Shown in pieces: positions 62,665 to 64,000 of a DNA stretch of 64,000 nt (position 1 is its first letter; the number at the start of each line of letters is the position of its first letter). The stretch comes from Mucilaginibacter sp. UR6-1. GTDB taxonomy: Bacteria; Bacteroidota; Bacteroidia; Sphingobacteriales; Sphingobacteriaceae. The position numbers and the translations under genes are program-made. Below the pieces are notes generated by a model that searched no databases, was not told where the DNA came from, and saw only the letters and a list, made by a program, of their open reading frames with translations. The stretch spans positions 1,176,135 to 1,240,134 of the forward strand of contig NZ_JAJIWP010000001.1 of assembly GCF_020880975.1 (NCBI RefSeq). The letters are read 5' to 3'.

Positions 62665-63673
62665 GGCTGATTATTGGCAGGGTTACGCTAAACTTATCAT
62701 TGGTATTATCAATCCTGATCTCCTTATTAAACATCAACCGGAAACGGTCGCTTATATTTTGCAGGCCCAGGCCTGTACTTTCCGCCGGTACATTTTTTGG
62801 CTGATAATTATTTTCAACAACCATTTCATCATTTTGATTGATGCTGATGGTTAATAACAACGGCTGATCAGGTGATATAGCATTGTGTTTAATAGCATTT
62901 TCAACCAATAATTGTAATGATAATGGCGGAATTATATAGTTCATAAATCGCTCGGGAACATTTATGGAAACTATCAGCGCGGTATCAAAGCGCTGGTGCA
63001 GTATGTACAGGTATGAATTGATGAATGCCAACTCTTCCGACAAGCGCGATACCTGCCTTTCGCTAAAATTGAGCAGGTAACGATAAACATGTGAAAGTTG
63101 TACTACAAAATTTTTAGTATCGCCATCAGTAGCGATAGTTTTTAGCGTACTCAATGAATTAAATAAAAAATGCGGACTTATTTGTTGTTGCAACGATAAT
63201 AACTGGGCACGCAGATGGGCTTGTTTAAATTGCTCGTTCTCCAGTTTTGTTTGTTGCAGCTTTTCGCTGGTATCAAGGTTGTTAATTACAATATAAGCAG
63301 CCATACTTAAAAAGAAAGAGCCTACAAGCCGGCGTAAAAAGCCAATGTAGCCGTAACCCAATTTACTTTCCGGGAAAAAGTATTCAGACGGAATCAGATA
63401 AGTTAAACCATAGCTCAATATTCCGGAAACTACCATGGCACAAAAAATACTCAATATAGCCTTGGCGTAAACAGAGTAACGGGGAAGCTGTGCATTTTTA
63501 AACCGCCCGTGTACAAGCCAGCAGCTTAGTATGGATATAGTGATAGAAACACCATGAACGGTATACTGAGGCCAATTATTAACCCTGAAAAAGCCTGGGC
63601 GCATAAGCAGCGTTCCGAAAGCCAGAATGCCGATCATGATGAAACACCACTTTAGATGATAAGTACGGAACAT
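62645..63673 (-). CDS. LytS-type sensor histidine kinase, second pair
   Basis: A 342-residue membrane kinase with four or more N-terminal helices (to about 150), then QQISPHFLFNSLSTLKTI (phosphorylated His near 165) and an HATPase domain (LLVENAIKHN, GLGLQNISDRF). It is similar in layout to the kinase at 42121. It lacks a recognised ligand domain, so the helices probably sense the membrane. Confidence 0.92.
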   Translation of the reverse strand: MFRTYHLKWCFIMIGILAFGTLLMRPGFFRVNNWPQYTVHGVSITISILSCWLVHGRFKNAQLPRYSVYAKAILSIFCAMVVSGILSYGLTYLIPSEYFFPESKLGYGYIGFLRRLVGSFFLSMAAYIVINNLDTSEKLQQTKLENEQFKQAHLRAQLLSLQQQISPHFLFNSLSTLKTIATDGDTKNFVVQLSHVYRYLLNFSERQVSRLSEELAFINSYLYILHQRFDTALIVSINVPERFMNYIIPPLSLQLLVENAIKHNAISPDQPLLLTISINQNDEMVVENNYQPKNVPAESTGLGLQNISDRFRLMFNKEIRIDNTNDKFSVTLPIISHEHYHH

Positions 63674-63856
63674 TTGTAAAGATAGCTACAAAATAACCTA
63701 CCTATTTGCTGAGCGAAACTTTTGTGTACAATAATGAGTCTGAAATGTACATATTAAGATGTGGAATGATATAAAAGGCTATATAAGGTTATGAATTCAA
63801 ACTGCTTGTAAGTAGTTTTCGTGTTACCAAAGTATATTTATGAAAAAAGTTATCCA

Positions 63857-63889
63857 TAAAAAAAGCCCCGATCATTGCTGAAGGGGGCT
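63857..63889 (-). terminator. Rho-independent terminator of the rRNA operon
   Basis: On the minus strand AGCCCC and GGGGCT form a stem around CTTCAGCAATGATC, followed by a T run. It lies about 12 bases beyond the 5S gene end. Confidence 0.8.
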
Positions 63890-63900
63890 GATTGTAAAGT

Positions 63901-64000
<100 letters not shown>

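Overview
The window reads as chromosomal DNA of a Bacteroidetes bacterium, most likely a Sphingobacteriaceae member of the Mucilaginibacter/Pedobacter type. The reasons are a SusC/SusD pair, several exact matches to the Bacteroidetes -7 promoter box (TAnnTTTG), a PorE-like TPR/propeller/OmpA protein, a DUF3822-rsmD pair and few Shine-Dalgarno sequences. No plasmid or phage backbone, insertion sequence or CRISPR array is visible. The taxon is inferred from gene content, since no 16S gene lies in the window.

Region 1 (1-19.4 kb) is a polysaccharide utilisation locus. Nine minus-strand genes with short gaps run from susC (19327) through susD, an FG-GAP/ASPIC-UnbV protein, a vanadium-haloperoxidase-type PAP2 protein, a ROK regulator, GH29 fucosidase, GH2 beta-mannosidase-like enzyme and GH92 alpha-mannosidase to a duplicated DoxX-like membrane protein (1301). 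A second, 5'-truncated GH29 gene converges on it. Fucosidase plus alpha- and beta-mannosidase suggests N-glycan or fucosylated mannose-rich substrates. The 811-bp leader before susC holds a terminator-shaped hairpin facing away from susC, which may end an antisense RNA.

Region 2 (20-30.3 kb) is mostly housekeeping: acyl-CoA synthetase, PorE-like protein, QueE, a lipoprotein with a Rieske protein, RsmD/DUF3822, a GNAT acetyltransferase, an SDR, an MFS carrier and a small XRE regulator.

Region 3 (30.4-37.1 kb) is an RND tripartite pump (adaptor, pump, lipoprotein outer-membrane channel) beside a TetR gene. The same palindrome, CTAACAGTGTTAG, lies before both the TetR gene and the pump operon, so it is a good operator candidate. 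Region 4 (37.2-42 kb) has an M16 active/inactive protease pair, tRNA-Lys(CTT), two small accessory genes and an SGNH hydrolase.

Region 5 (42.1-45.8 kb) is a LytS/LytTR two-component pair followed by a Val-Arg-Pro-rich secreted peptide, a Spy-like small protein and a serine-hydrolase lipoprotein. A lone nucleotidyl cyclase follows. Region 6 (46.9-54.9 kb) is a uronate catabolic operon: DUF2264, BNR propeller, GH88, DUF4861, KduI, KduD and an ExuT-like carrier. It lacks its own SusC/D and KdgK/KdgA. Region 7 (55-63.7 kb) is a second LytS/LytTR pair upstream of a TolC-adaptor-RND pump and a beta-barrel protein. The window ends in a 5S rRNA gene on the minus strand, so an rRNA operon lies just beyond.
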